Part shown: in pieces, positions 1 through 12,022 of the stretch | Position numbering within the stretch: position 1 is the first letter of the stretch | Layout of the letters: every line of letters starts with the position of its first letter | Source of the DNA: Dactylellina haptotyla | Lineage: Eukaryota; Ascomycota; Orbiliomycetes; Orbiliales; Orbiliaceae | Assembly (NCBI GenBank): GCA_031310005.1 | Contig: CM062384.1 | Location: 1,426,001-1,490,000 of the forward strand | Direction of reading: 5' to 3' | DNA: 64,000 nt | Notes under the pieces: generated by a model | Told to the model about the DNA's origin: nothing | What the model saw: only the letters and a program-made list of their open reading frames with translations | The model's database searches: none | Made by a program: the position numbers and the translations under genes

Positions 1-3000
1 CAAAGCAGACTACCTCAGCCGACGGAATGTGATAGGGCTTACTACCTAGGTTCTAATTCGAAATGCTGCCATACTTGTGTAAAAATAAAAATAAAATATG
101 TTCCGGATCTGTTGTCAGATCCGCAAACACGATATGGTCTGACTGGTCGTTCTATTGGCTGTGTAATTTATTCCAGCCTGACGAGTATCACAATTCATGC
201 CTTTCTCGACGCCAGGGTTTTAGAGTTTGAGGTCATTTGGGCTTAGGTTGAATGAGATTACGTGGGCTGTCCCTCTCAATAGTCGTTTGATAGGTTGTGC
301 AACTAAATTGGACGCGGAAGCCCGAGGAAAGGGAAGAACGGCCTGCTGGAAGGCAGTGCAAAGGGGACAAATTTCGCGTTCACACTCGGATGCATCGGCC
401 TGTTTCAGGTCTGGAGGACAAGCTGGCGAATCGCCTAGACCAAGCAAGGCAAGTGACCCTTTCCAGCGCGCCTAATGCAGAAGGCTTAAAAGAAATATAA
501 GATCTTATCTCACGCTTGCTGTAAAGATCTAAGCGCTGGCAGCCTGGTCGGCCGTGAAATTCACCTCATGTACTCCTCCGCAATTAATTTTAGAAGGGGT
601 TCAACTAAGATGAGCCAGCCAATAACCTTCCTAGAAGGGTTGCATATTGTATTCCTCCACCTTAAATATCGCAATCAGGAGCCTTAACAGGTGACGGGAT
701 TGCAGTTTGGCACCGCTTGTCAAAAGGCAAGTGCATGACAGAATGCTGTCTATCACCGCCTGATTGATCTTATCGCTCTTGCTTTCGGACCTCGCAAGCG
801 CTTGTGACCACCCTTCAAACAACTTGAGAACTCACCCGGACAATATATTAATTTGTTACATACCATTAATAAACCGTTTTAATACAAACAACGGGTTGAA
901 TCCTTGCGAGTCACGACACTCTTGAGCAACCCCTCCGTGTTCTTCGAGATTCCACCTGTGCTTCTTCCGTCTTCGCGCAAGCTTCGTCTGCATTCGAAAT
1001 TTTCAGTAATCACACCCTCAAAAACCAACCGTTTCCTAACCGTCGGGTTATTACCTCGAGCCTGCCCTCTCCCGATCCAACGGTCGAGAATCCTAGCCCG
1101 CACTCGCTGCAAGGGTAAACCCACCCCTCACAGCAACGCCAAAGAAGAAACTGGTTTGCACTACAACCTGGCCTTGGCCCTGTTGCTACGATTCACACCA
1201 GGCCCCGTCGACCCACGATGAACCTCTTCGAGCTTGCGGCACAGTACAGGCTGCGACGCTGATTATCGCGTACATTACTTGCCAGGTTTCAGAACGTGCA
1301 TAACCACATGAGGCTCCACTTTCAGATAAGCAACAGAGCATCGTGTCCTTGGCGACTGGTAACGCCCAACACAAAAACGACCACTTTCACGGCTTAGTTG
1401 TGTTTAGTAGCGAATTTTAAAATAGACACATCAATATCGTGAGCTGAATGTTTTGTAGAAGTATCCACGAGAAAAGTTGGCTTATGTCACCGTCCTATTT
1501 TCTCTCTCGCTAAATATTGCATCCTGGGCTTTCTGTGGCGATTACATACCAAGCGGACTGGTGGAACATGTAACCAGCGTAAGATAGGTACGTTAGCCCA
1601 CGACAGATGTGCCAACGAAATCCGCCATAGATGGAACACGGCCAGAAAAGCAAGGATTTAGCGGCTACTTTCCTTTCTTCGCCGTCTCGTATAACGCCAG
1701 GATTTTATTTTATTTTTCTTGATTCATTCCAAATAGAATTATATCGCCTAGAGGCGTAGGTACCGGGTCCGAAGGAAAAATGAAAAACTTCGTCCCGTCG
1801 AGAAGCTAAACCCGCTGTGCCACATGGCCGCATGAGAGGGCTGGCAACCCCGGGAAGTTTTTCGACCTCCCAATCAGCCGATCCCCCAAGTCTTCTAAAA
1901 ATCGCAAACATGAAAGGAGTTACCAGTGATTTTCCTACATGTGCATGCAGAAAGTGGCATCTCATCAATCATTCCCTAACATGTTGCGACATGTTGTGAT
2001 GTATATTCATCACCGGGCAAACCGCACGGCTGAGAAAAATTTTCACAGATATACCAAACATTAATTTCCTGCAAATCTCGAGCTCGGAGAAAAGAAACAA
2101 TTGAGAAATAGTCTGATCCCTTTTTATTCTAGAACAGATAGAGTGCTTGCCCAGTTTGATATCACTGAAATCCCTTGAAATAGAATATATTACGAAGCAT
2201 ACCTATGTGGGACTAGCGGAGTATCAATCCGGCATTTCGGACCTCTAATGGACTAAAATCCAACAACCCAAGATACGGGCCAAGACATTGTATCGAATAT
2301 TAGATATCAAAAAAAATACCCTGTCTTACTCGAATTGCCTGCGCTGGTGGAAACTGAGGTATGACCGATCTCCGATCTGATGGCCTGCCGTATGCGTGTT
2401 CGTCAGCGATTAGAATACCCAATTATCGAATCATCTTTTCTTTCCATGAGAGAGATATAAAAATAAAATAGTTGAATTTCCTATTCTTTACATTGCTTCA
2501 GAGCTCTTTAGCACTGAAAGCGGGGCGGATAAGAAAGTTGAAGAGTTGGTCCCATGCATTTCTACTTCGGTGTTATACGAGCGGCTGACCAGAACCCCAG
2601 GCTCTCGTTCCAACTTTCCACTCTGACTAGGCCCTTTGCAGAATGGCTCGGTACCTTTGCCGCAGTAATACAGTTGGCTTTGTAGAACTAGCGAGCAAAT
2701 TTACCGCCTTTTCGGTATTCACACCTGAGACATAACAGAAACATAACAGAAAAAGACCAAAAATCGAACAGAGAATCGTCAAGGAATTACCAAAAGTTAA
2801 CCCTCGATAATCAGAAACCAACTTCCTAAAGTTAACGCACCAGAACCGCCAACCGATAATGCCTGTCTCAGAGAACAAATCTCGCTCAATTGGACCAGGT
2901 TTCTTCGCAAGTCGTATTCCGAATCCTCTAGACTGCAGTCCGGGCCCTCTTCCAGGGACCCTCTATGGCCAAACGAGAGTCGAATATGCCGAGTTCTCGT

Positions 3001-4223
3001 CCGAATGCAGATGTTATGCATCCACCCATGATGTCGTGTCTTAGGTCTACCCCGCTCTGCGACACCACATCTTTCGGGGTGGTGTCCCTCAATAATTATT
3101 GCGTAGATAATTTCCGTTCTAGGTGGTTTTCTGACCTCAAGTCGCCCGCATGCATGAGAGCTCTCAGATGTAGACGCATTGGAAAATACGCACTATGCAT
3201 ACATATGCGACACATAACCCCGGTCGACAAAGCCAGTGTGGCATGGTCCATCCAACAATATTCACCAATTTCCCAGAGACCCAGGACAAGGAAGTAGAGA
3301 ACTGACGGATTAAAACTTTTGGGAAGTTCACAACTAGGATTCGTTTGCGGGTCCGCGGATCCGGACAAGGATGCGAACCGACAGGAAGGGTGAATTTCAT
3401 TAAGTGGGTGTGGAAACAAGCGCATACTTTGTTAACCTCGCAGCCTGCCCAAGCGCAAGTAGTGCAGGCGATACCAAAGACGTTTTTCGCAATATCAATG
3501 CATCGGATAGACCGAAAAATGACCGGTGCTTGTTGTTCGGCCTATTAGGACGTTTATTGAATTGAACTATCAGGGTTCATTTGACAATCCGTCATATTTA
3601 CAGGCCATTAGCTGCGTCCGTAGCATGCACATGATCATCTTTGCACCCCATTCCTGCAAGGATATCTGCCGAGAGCGACCAATAGATCCAACTTGAACAT
3701 TGCCTAAATAAAGTGAGAAATTTAAACCGAAAATACAATATAGTGCCTAGTTGCCGAAAATACTGATATTATGGAATATGGGATTTTGAAACTCCACTCG
3801 AAGACGCATAGCACTACGATCAATGTGACACATCTGTTTTCTTTGGATTCTTAGACACATTTATACGCTATAACTGGCATATTTAAGTTTCCGTAGTAGC
3901 AAAATATCATTCACTGTAGCTGCGAAAAATTGCTTTTGACCAAAAGCCTCAAAATCAATTTAGGCGATCTAAATAAAAACTTTTTGGGATTGCCGAGTCT
4001 TCTAACCGCACGCCTAGTGAGCCATATCTTTCGATGCCTTAACAAGTCTCCATTATATTAAGCAGATCCTACTCACTTAATTTTAAATACGGTTGATTCA
4101 TTCAATTGCTGGGCCACATCTTGACCAATGAGGCACAGATTGCTCTTTTGGTACATTGCCTTGACATATACTGCCTGATAAACACGAATTCTATCCCATC
4201 GTAGGAGCGCAAGCTATCCAAAT
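1..4223. other. Gene-poor stretch, no supported gene
   Basis: No open frame here exceeds about 110 codons, and none shows a recognisable motif or can be joined to a neighbour through convincing splice sites. The sequence looks AT-rich, especially from 3540 to 4200. I see no transposon ends, tandem arrays or RNA gene signatures. It could hold the 3' flank of the SDR gene that ends at 4224. Confidence 0.6.
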
Positions 4224-5496
4224 TTATATTCCCATCAACAAACCACCATTACAGGAAACAACAGATCCTGTGCACCAGTAACTCTCAGGCAAACAGAGAA
4301 TTCCCACGCATCCTGCAATTTCTTCTGGTGTTGCGCCTCTTCCTTTGGCTCCACCCGTATTCATGAGAGGTGCATGTTCTAGAAACTCGATGTGTGAGAT
4401 TAGCAATCTTTTATTTATAAGTGCCGAAGCCTCTATTTCTTTGCAAACCCTCAATGGGTTCCGAGTCATGAAATTTACTAGGGTTGAACAATACCTATGA
4501 ATGGACGCATTACTTCCTTGAATTCTGGGCTTGTTCCATCATACATATCCTAATAGAAGCGAGTTATTAGCAAATAATCGTATATAAAATCCATTTAAAT
4601 GGAGTTGCCAAGCGTACCGTGACGACAGGACCGGGATTGACGCAAGTAGCAGTGCATCTATCCGCCAACTCCCTTGACCACGTTCTTGTCATTGCCTCTA
4701 TGGCGGCCTTGGTACCTATATCTTTGTATGAGTATTTCTGGTCAAATAGCAAGGCAACTTTAGTAGTATAGCAAAGGAAACCAACCTCCATAAATAGCCT
4801 GTCCTGGTAAACCGAGTGTGGCAGATACGGAGGACAAAGAAACAATCCTTCCAGATCCATCATATGGCAGGTAGGGCATCGCGGCCTTAACTAACATCAA
4901 TGGTCCGAGAACATTGACATCGTAATGTTCTTTGAATATTGCAGGTGTTATGTCTTGTGTCTTGGTGTTTTTCGAGATCCTAATCGACAGTTAGGAAATT
5001 GTGATTTGGTTTTATCAGCAATCGATCCGAGAACGACTGCTATGCACCGTTGGAACGATGTTGGAATTTGGAGGTGGAAGGGGCTCACCCGGCATTGTTG
5101 ACAATAATATCAATCACCAAGGGTTTTGTGCTCTGAGAATATAGCGGTGATTGTTTAATACTGTGAATTATGCTATCGCCAGCCTTTGGGTCTCCCATAT
5201 CCGCTCTAGCAATGATACTATTGGTACCATATTTTTCGGAAAGTGTTTTTGCGAGATCGTCCGTTTTCTGGGCAGAAGACTCGGAAGTATAGTTGAGAAC
5301 GAGATTGGCACCATATGAAGCCAACTTTTCGGAAATGGATGCGCCAATACCTATCCAGACCTCACAAGTTTAGAATTAGTTGTGTTGTTTGATGTTTTAT
5401 CTCTTGTGTGTAGCCGGATTCAGATTACCTACCTCTTGAAGCGCCAGTGACGATAGCCAGCTTTCCCCGGAGCGGTTTGTAAGGTCCCTCTGACAT
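4224..5496 (-). CDS. Short-chain dehydrogenase/reductase (SDR), 295 aa, six exons
   Basis: Exons on the minus strand: 5433-5496, 5089-5350, 4786-4979, 4618-4715, 4495-4549 and 4224-4438, totalling 888 nt. All five introns are GT-AG and keep frame. The protein is a classical SDR, an NAD(P)H-dependent oxidoreductase. The dinucleotide-binding motif TGASRGIG lies near residues 18-25 and spans the first intron. NNAG closes the first half. SLSS followed by YGGTK gives the catalytic Ser, Tyr and Lys, and the YxxxK motif is itself assembled across intron 3. NPGPV and the C-terminal WCTGSVVSCNGG are typical of fungal 3-ketoacyl-reductase-like SDRs. The length fits the family. The substrate is unknown. 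The next gene on the same strand starts about 2.8 kb away and there is no obvious cluster. The region around residues 225-250, at the exon 5/6 junction, is less typical, so that splice site is the least certain. Confidence 0.88.
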
Positions 5497-6048
5497 CTTG
5501 ATAGATTCAATTGCTCTTGTAGCTTGAAGGAGGTCGAAGCCAGTAGTATACGATTGCAGAGAATGGCGACGTTATTGAAAGTTGAGGTGAATCGGAACGC
5601 GAATTAGGCTTTATGTATCCCGCAAGGGGTCTAATTGAGGGGTACCTCGTCTCGAGGAAGCTTAAGCTTAAAGATGTGGGTCCTGTTACGGCAGCTCTCT
5701 AGCCGAAGTTGCCCACTAGCAAAGCTAGGTCTCGCGATGTTTTTTAGGGTGTCTTGCGGACAATATCCGAAATCGGTATCGTTCTGTTGCCTTTAGGCTT
5801 ACACCTACACGAGTTTCGCAATTTGTATGCTAAATCTGGTTCCTAAATAACTTTCATGCGGCCTAGAGACCTAACAAATATCTTCTATCTTCAATTATAA
5901 CTAGTCTCTCGTATGAGATTCTAAAAAACATTCTGAGATATCAAATAGAATGTGCTTGTTGTATTTTCTTCGTGTCAGGTTACCTCTTGGCTATTGTCTA
6001 AATATCCACTGAATTTATGGCAAAATTGACTATCTAATTCAGGTGTAA
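5497..6048. other. Intergenic, SDR promoter and peptidase 3' flank
   Basis: This 550-nt stretch lies between two minus-strand genes. It must hold the SDR promoter and the 3' end of the peptidase gene. I see no coding sequence and no clear regulatory motif. Confidence 0.5.
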
Positions 6049-8301
6049 CTAGTCGGCACACCCTTTCCTCAATTCCCATAGTTTATCGATAACCTCCGTC
6101 GTCTTCGCCGAAATCGCGTTATGATACATCGAATTGGTGATAAACTCATGGAAATTCCCCGTGACTCCCGCAAAGTTCCTCGTGAGCTCAAAATCAACGT
6201 ACATGTCATCCATATATGTCGCAGCATAGACGGGCACAGTATTCTTTGCCAATACGTCGAGGTCATAAAGTCTCCCTTCCCATTTCCTCTCTGAGAGGAT
6301 ATTCCCTACATCTTTTACTTTGCGAAGGATAGCGTAGTCATCCAACATGGAAGGGAAGACCATTTCGCCTGTGAAGAATAGAGCGCCATCCACACCGGTC
6401 TTAGGCGCCAATTGTTGGTAGACCTCGTAGGATTGTAATCTTGGATCCGATTGTTGTCGGGGTTCCCTATTTGCAGACCACCTCGAGGCTTTCCCACTAC
6501 AATTATTCCATTAGCTTCTATCTACCCGAGCGCAGAGCTTATAAGAGATCGTACTCTTGACAGTATATCGGCTCGTGCAATATACAGTAAAGAATTGCAT
6601 CGTCAAAAGATTGATATTGCTCAATCTTAGAAAGGGTTGGAGTAAGAATCTTCCCAAACCTGCTAAGGTCATTTTGAGCTTGGAAAACAAGTTCTAAGTA
6701 TTAAATTTAGCGATCCGTTGATTGATTCTCGCTTAGGAATGGTATGAAGTCCCTACTATGGATTGAATCAATGCCACCGTGCATGCCAAACATTATCCCG
6801 ATATCTCGGAATCTATCTAGTGTTAGAGTACCCCCGCTTGGCAGTACTACCGTGTTCTTGGACAAATAGTCAGCTATATCTTTCACCCGGTCTATATCTT
6901 TAGGGTACTTGTTGTAGTAGACTAAATTCCTTGCTTTCAGCTTGTCTATAGTGTTTGAGGTTAGTAATTCTGATCCTTGATACTTAAGGGTATTTGATAT
7001 CTTGGTTGTCTTGCAAGGCCAGATGCCGTACTAGTCCCTCTTTTTTCGGGACAAGAACGGCACCTGGTTTATGAGACAAATATCTTGGGTTAAAGAAAAG
7101 TATACGTACTATATAATTGTCGGTATACTTTGTCCGGTGTGCTTTCACCGACTGGTGGGATGCCACCAAACATGAAAGCTAGTTTGTAGTTCGGTCAGCG
7201 CTAGCGCAAAAATTTATGGTTAGAAAAGATCAAAGATGAGACCTAACGAACCTTCGACAAGGTGCTCTGGCCTTTATTTTGTCAGTTAGAATTATGTGTG
7301 TGTCCCGTAGAATTATCGAAGCTTACGCAAAACTCAAGTAGGTTGCAATGCAAAATCCGCCAAAGCTCTGTCCTGCTAAACTCCAGCTTCCATCTTTACC
7401 AAGGAGCTTCTCTCGAACGAATTCACAGTCTCGGACGATGTTGTCCGCCCGAAAATGAGAAACGTACTCCGCTTTCTCTTCAACTGTTTCGCCCCGAATA
7501 TTTTCCGGGCAGATACACTCAGAGAGACCTGTACCTCGTTGGTCGAGAAGAACCACCTAAAAAATATTGATGTCTATCAATTCTGTTGCTAAAACATAGG
7601 AGCATTCGGGACCAATAACTCACAGCGTAACCTTTGTCCACGAACTTGGAAATATATCCAGTGTTTGCGGATGCATTACTGAAACCAGGTCCACCTGTTG
7701 GTGTGTACAAAGTAGTTAAAGGATGTCAACTTCTAAAGGTGGGACCATGGAGCCAAAAATCCAATCATACCATTCAGATAACATACTATGACCGAATTTT
7801 GGGGTTAATATCGCCCTTATATATCGTAGAGACATCTGAAGTGACAGAGAAGTCTTGAAGGGTAACTCACGGTATGCCGAATCATCTTCATCTTTTCCCT
7901 GTTCTGATTCGTCTGACTTGGTCTCTTTCTTCTTCTTAGGCTTCACGGGAACTTCACGCTTCTTGACAATCCGGGCGAAAATCGTAATTGTGGGACCATC
8001 CGGCTTGGTATAGTTCAAAGGAACGGTAAAGAAATGCTCAAACACGGAAAGGTCATCTATATTATACGAAAGAGATTGCACCTTGTGTTAGGTATTATAT
8101 ATTATTGCACATGGGCTAGGTTTAAACCATATGACGGAACGATAACCGTTTTTGGGGATTCTCATGTAGTAAAACTATGTCCTTGTAGTTTGGATGGAAA
8201 CCTCAAGAAACTTCAGGCCACCTGGGATCTAGGAATGGGGGGTTAATTTGGTCCATACCGTTAAGAGCATAGGTCTCAATATCATCTGCATCAGCCCTCA
8301 T
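6049..8301 (-). CDS. Prolyl iminopeptidase-like alpha/beta hydrolase (S33), 484 aa, 11 exons
   Basis: Exons: 8259-8301, 8202-8221, 7871-8081, 7771-7785, 7624-7694, 7327-7556, 7252-7271, 7110-7178, 6757-6945, 6555-6693 and 6049-6496, totalling 1455 nt. This family removes N-terminal proline from peptides in the cytosol. Visible signatures are the HFFTVPLNY strand near the N-terminus, GGPGF (oxyanion loop, restored only when the 15-nt exon 7771-7785 is used), DQRGTG near residue 125, the nucleophile elbow GQSFGG with Ser near residue 184, GGIPPVG, the lid motif FGMHGGIDSIH, and a C-terminal His region (NSMYHNA). The block near residues 65-85 is unusually rich in Lys, Glu and Asp. Three exons are microexons of 20, 15 and 20 nt. 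The first two exons (8202-8301) rest on frame continuity and a weak GTTTCC donor, so the exact start is uncertain. From 8081 inward the model is solid. Confidence 0.85.
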
Positions 8302-9054
8302 CTTGTTGGCTTGCTAGAACTCCCAGATGGCTTATTTTTTCGAAGTTGGGTCTCCTTTGCGGGTTTAATGGGAAGCAGTTGTGTGCTGTGCAGCTGTGCA
8401 TCGCCGCTTAGAATTGCTCAAAACACTAACACGTTTGCCCGGTTGTAACCGTTTTCGAGGTGGGGGATAAGGATATTACAATGTGGGGTATGCAAGTGGA
8501 GCTGGAGCGCGCCTGCATATAAGAACAATCAACTATTGGCCTAACTTTGGACACCCATTGGCCATTCTGATATTATCACTTGATACTACGTTTAAGTTGG
8601 ACGTGGAGTACGCATTTGAGAGGCGCCAATCTTCAACACTAAATATTCAACTGAGATACCTGTTGTAAGAGATTTTTTTGGTGAAAAGACCCCGCTTTTG
8701 TCAAACAAAACAACTCTGTCATAAAGGAAGAAATAAAATAAAGAAAGCAGCGAAGAAACTTTGCAGGCTAGATGGCGAACAGGTAGATTAAGTGACCCGC
8801 AAATGTTTGTAGGAGAATGAAATGAAACGAACAATAGAAATGTAACAAAAATATGTAGAGCTACTAACGAAAAAGGGAAAGGCTGCATCAACGGAAGCAG
8901 CTAGATGTAGGTCCAAGATGTCAAAGTAGAAGCAGATTGCTAAAAGAGCGTGGCGAAATAAGGCCCAGGGCAGATTTCACGTTTGAATGGATCCAACGCC
9001 CAAACAAAGTCAAGCTCAAAGATAGATCCAGGAGAGACTCTTTCATGTGGTATC
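8302..9054. other. Intergenic, peptidase promoter
   Basis: About 750 nt between the peptidase start and the 3' end of the next minus-strand gene. The upstream part of the peptidase gene (8302-8460) is mixed in composition. From 8650 to 8890 it is A/T-rich and probably the 3' untranslated part of the neighbour. I found no supported coding sequence. Confidence 0.45.
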
Positions 9055-10753
9055 TTATATTCCCTTTCTAGTTCGCTCCCAACCAGTGCAGAGATGTCCC
9101 AGCATGGTTCCTAGGAAAATCTCTTCAATCGCCAATTCCAAGCCGGCAACGACATTGATCCTTCCAAGCTTCTTTCTCGCCATCGTGTGCTCATACCAAG
9201 CGAGCTTGGTTTCCAGTGGTTTGCCATCACCCAACAATCCGTTGATACCAGTGGGTCTATAACCATTGGGGCCATCGTCAATTTCAAAAAGACTCTCATT
9301 AACAAGATCGCCACCGCCTTGTGCATCGGGCTTCCACATGAATCTTCGACCGTTGAATGTGAATATCCTCCGTCGGGGACCATTAGGTATAGTTTCGCCT
9401 TGAGAGTAGATATCGACAGGTGTCGGGAGGTAATGCTTGTAGGACATGTCGCCAATGTTGTGCGATTGTCTACCCTCTCTCAGCGGAGTATAAATATCCA
9501 TGCATCGTGTTTTCTTGCCATCTTCGCGGTGCAGAGACATTTCAACGAGCTGTGCGTTGGCTTGTTTAAGGCCGTATAGATAATAAATAGGATTCTTGGA
9601 ACCATCCTTGATTTCGATATTCCAGCCCTCAGCGCCACCTCGGTATCTCTGAGCCGCGCCGTAGCAGTGGTACATTTTTACGGGGAGACTGAGCCTTAGG
9701 AATGGGGTTAGGAGGTAGGTACGAGGATCGGGCTGTTGTGGCGCCGGGAAGGTTCCAACCCTGGCAAGTGCATTGGGATCTTGGTTAGTAGGTGGGTAAG
9801 GTTGCTGTATCTGCTGCTGCTGTGGTGGCGGATAAGCCTGCGGCTGCGGTTGCTGCGGTTGCCCATAAGGCCCTGGGCTAGAAGTACCGTAAGGGTTCGC
9901 AGGGTTTGGAGGGACGTTGTTTGGTTGTGGGTATTGACCGGGCGATCCAACGCCATTGGCGCCTTGAGGAGGGTAACCTAAAGCTATCGAGATGTTAGCA
10001 GGTCATACTAAGGCAACGAGACCATGGATGCCATGCGTTCATACCTGAAGGCTGGGGAACTTGATGACCGACGGGGCTGGCAATAGATCCCTTTCGGTCG
10101 TGATCACTAGTAGGAGTACCGTTGTTCCATGCCGCAGGATTGGGAGGGATGCTTCCGGCAGGCGAATTATATTGTGGGGCGATTGGCTGTTGCTGTGGAG
10201 GTGGCAATGGTTGGTGCTGCCCCTGGTAAGGTGGACCGGTTGGTGTCGATGAGGCATTGGAGGTCGGGGTGATAGGATTGGCATAGCCGGTTGGTTTCTG
10301 AGGTTGCTGGGCTTCACTCGCAGGTGGCGATGGGTATCCACCACCCGCTGGCCCTGCAGAGACGACAGAGCTAGCCGGGGCGGTATCCGGTGGAGGCACC
10401 GAATTGACGGCCGCCTGCGCGGTTTGCGGAACGGAGAACTTGCGCAGCTTCGTCGAAATCTTGGGAGCGACGCTCTCCAGTCTGTCCCGCAAGTCGTCGA
10501 GTTCCAGCCATCCAGACTCCAACAGGTTCTTCCGCTTGTACCACGCGTTCAACTCGGCGAGACGCTCGAACCGGATGAGGATCTGATCGTGGGTCCAATC
10601 GATGCGATCTTCCTGGTTTTCTGTCTTGAGCGCTTCGACGTAGTACTTGAGGCACTCCTGATATAAAAAGTACGCCTGCTTGTAATCGGCAGCGGCGTCG
10701 GCCTGGATGGCCATCTTGCCCAGTCGACTGCCCTCAGCAACCGGATCCTCCAT
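9055..10753 (-). CDS. Protein with MIT-like N-terminal domain and Pro/Gln-rich linker, 545 aa
   Basis: Exons 10045-10753 and 9055-9983, totalling 1638 nt. The start is the ATG at 10753, just after an AAAA run; the in-frame upstream codons offer only GTG. Residues about 5-75 form an alpha-helical segment with the A-x-x-AD-x-x-x-DY-x-x-A-x-x-LY pattern of MIT domains, which bind ESCRT-III tails or microtubule-associated partners. Residues about 105-335 are low complexity, rich in Pro, Gln, Ser and Gly, and presumably disordered. The intron falls inside that linker. Residues about 340-545 form a separate compact domain with many aromatic and Gly residues, including FTFNGRRFMWKPD and RKKLGRINVVAGLELAIEE. 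That pattern suggests a beta-barrel related to Tubby-C/DUF6593 folds, but I cannot confirm it. An endosomal or membrane-trafficking role is inferred from the MIT-like segment only. Confidence 0.72.
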
Positions 10754-12022
10754 TTTTGTCCCTTTCACCAGGCGACGTGATTTGGGAAAGCTTAGCGGGG
10801 GAGAAAGGCGTGGATCGCGCCTGCAGATGGCGGTTTTAAGGCAAAGGGCTGAGAAACAACGGATCCGTCTCCGAGAGGCGTCCTAAGCCAGGGGCGGTGC
10901 AGTTGCGAGAACGAGCGAGAGAGCAGGTCTTCTTGAGGCAGGCACGAGTATCTCAGCGCGCAGCGACGAAGCGAGATACGGAGCGGTACGACGATACGCC
11001 CGGCAGAGGGTGATTTCCGGAGGGATGAAGGATGGTGATGGGATTTCGGCTGTGATGCCCAGTTTCACGATCGGATCTCGAATTAGTATTGATCTGGTCT
11101 CGCCTGGTGCCGTCAGCCAATTTCCAAGTCCCGTAGGATCAATTTTTTCGCTTTTGAACGCCAGCGACCGCAGGCTGATTATTGTTTGATATGTGGTGCG
11201 AGAGTGTGATCCCGCAAACCAGCCGCTGGCACGGTACGTAAACCACTCAGACCAGCATCATCTTCTCCGCGCCGTTCGCTCGCTCGTTCATTCGCCCACG
11301 TCCGGCCCAAAAAGCCCGGTGGACTGAGCGCTGGCTTGCCTGGGCCTCTTTGGAGCTGGGGCTGGCCGGACTGGGCTGGTGGTGGTGGGGTTAATTCAGG
11401 AGGCTGAAAGTGAAACGAGACAAGACTTTTAGCCATCCCGGACGCCCTCTCCAACACACGTGCCGGGGCACCTCGACGGTATTACGAACTCTGGCGGACG
11501 GGGGAGCGTTATCGGAGTGTGGAATGTATGGGGACGGTCTCCGTCATGATACGAGTTTCACTCTCACTCGGCTGGAAGATGCGATGTGGCGATATTGTGA
11601 TATACGACCTCGAGAATCGGGCGTATCTTATTATTGTTTTTTGCCCGGAAAGAATATGAAATGCCAATGCTGTTTCGGGCGACCTGGAATAATCCCGGCT
11701 TATCCGTAATTTAACTGATTATACATTATTATCACCCCGTCCAACGTCCCCATTCTCTGCCTTTGCCGGTATTCTCGTCTCGACGAAAAAGAACACTACT
11801 AATTATAAACACCGTGCCATATACTGACTGCTAAGAAAGAAAAATAATAATACTTGTCATGATTTTGTAATCAGAGAAAACAGCCCATTCCCCCAAACTC
11901 CAAGAATAACGTTATGCATTGCCAGTTTCGGGCCCGTTGTATTTTTTTTTTGCGGGGAGAAACAAGGCTTCAATATCCAGAAAGAATATTCATGATGCCA
12001 GAAAATATATCACTTTTTTTTT
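10754..12022. other. Intergenic, divergent from nothing; promoter of MIT-like gene
   Basis: About 1.27 kb. The first 700 nt next to the MIT-like gene are GC-richer and carry CT/GA-rich patches, as expected for a fungal promoter. From 11700 the sequence becomes AT-rich with A and T homopolymer runs near 11840, 11940 and 12015, next to the 3' end of the following minus-strand gene. No coding sequence is supported. Confidence 0.5.

Noticed and set aside
6946-7109. Retroelement-like words (VLVPKKEG) inside a peptidase intron
   Set aside because: The resemblance is a few residues long, and the 164-nt intron is too short to hold an element. Canonical splice sites explain it.
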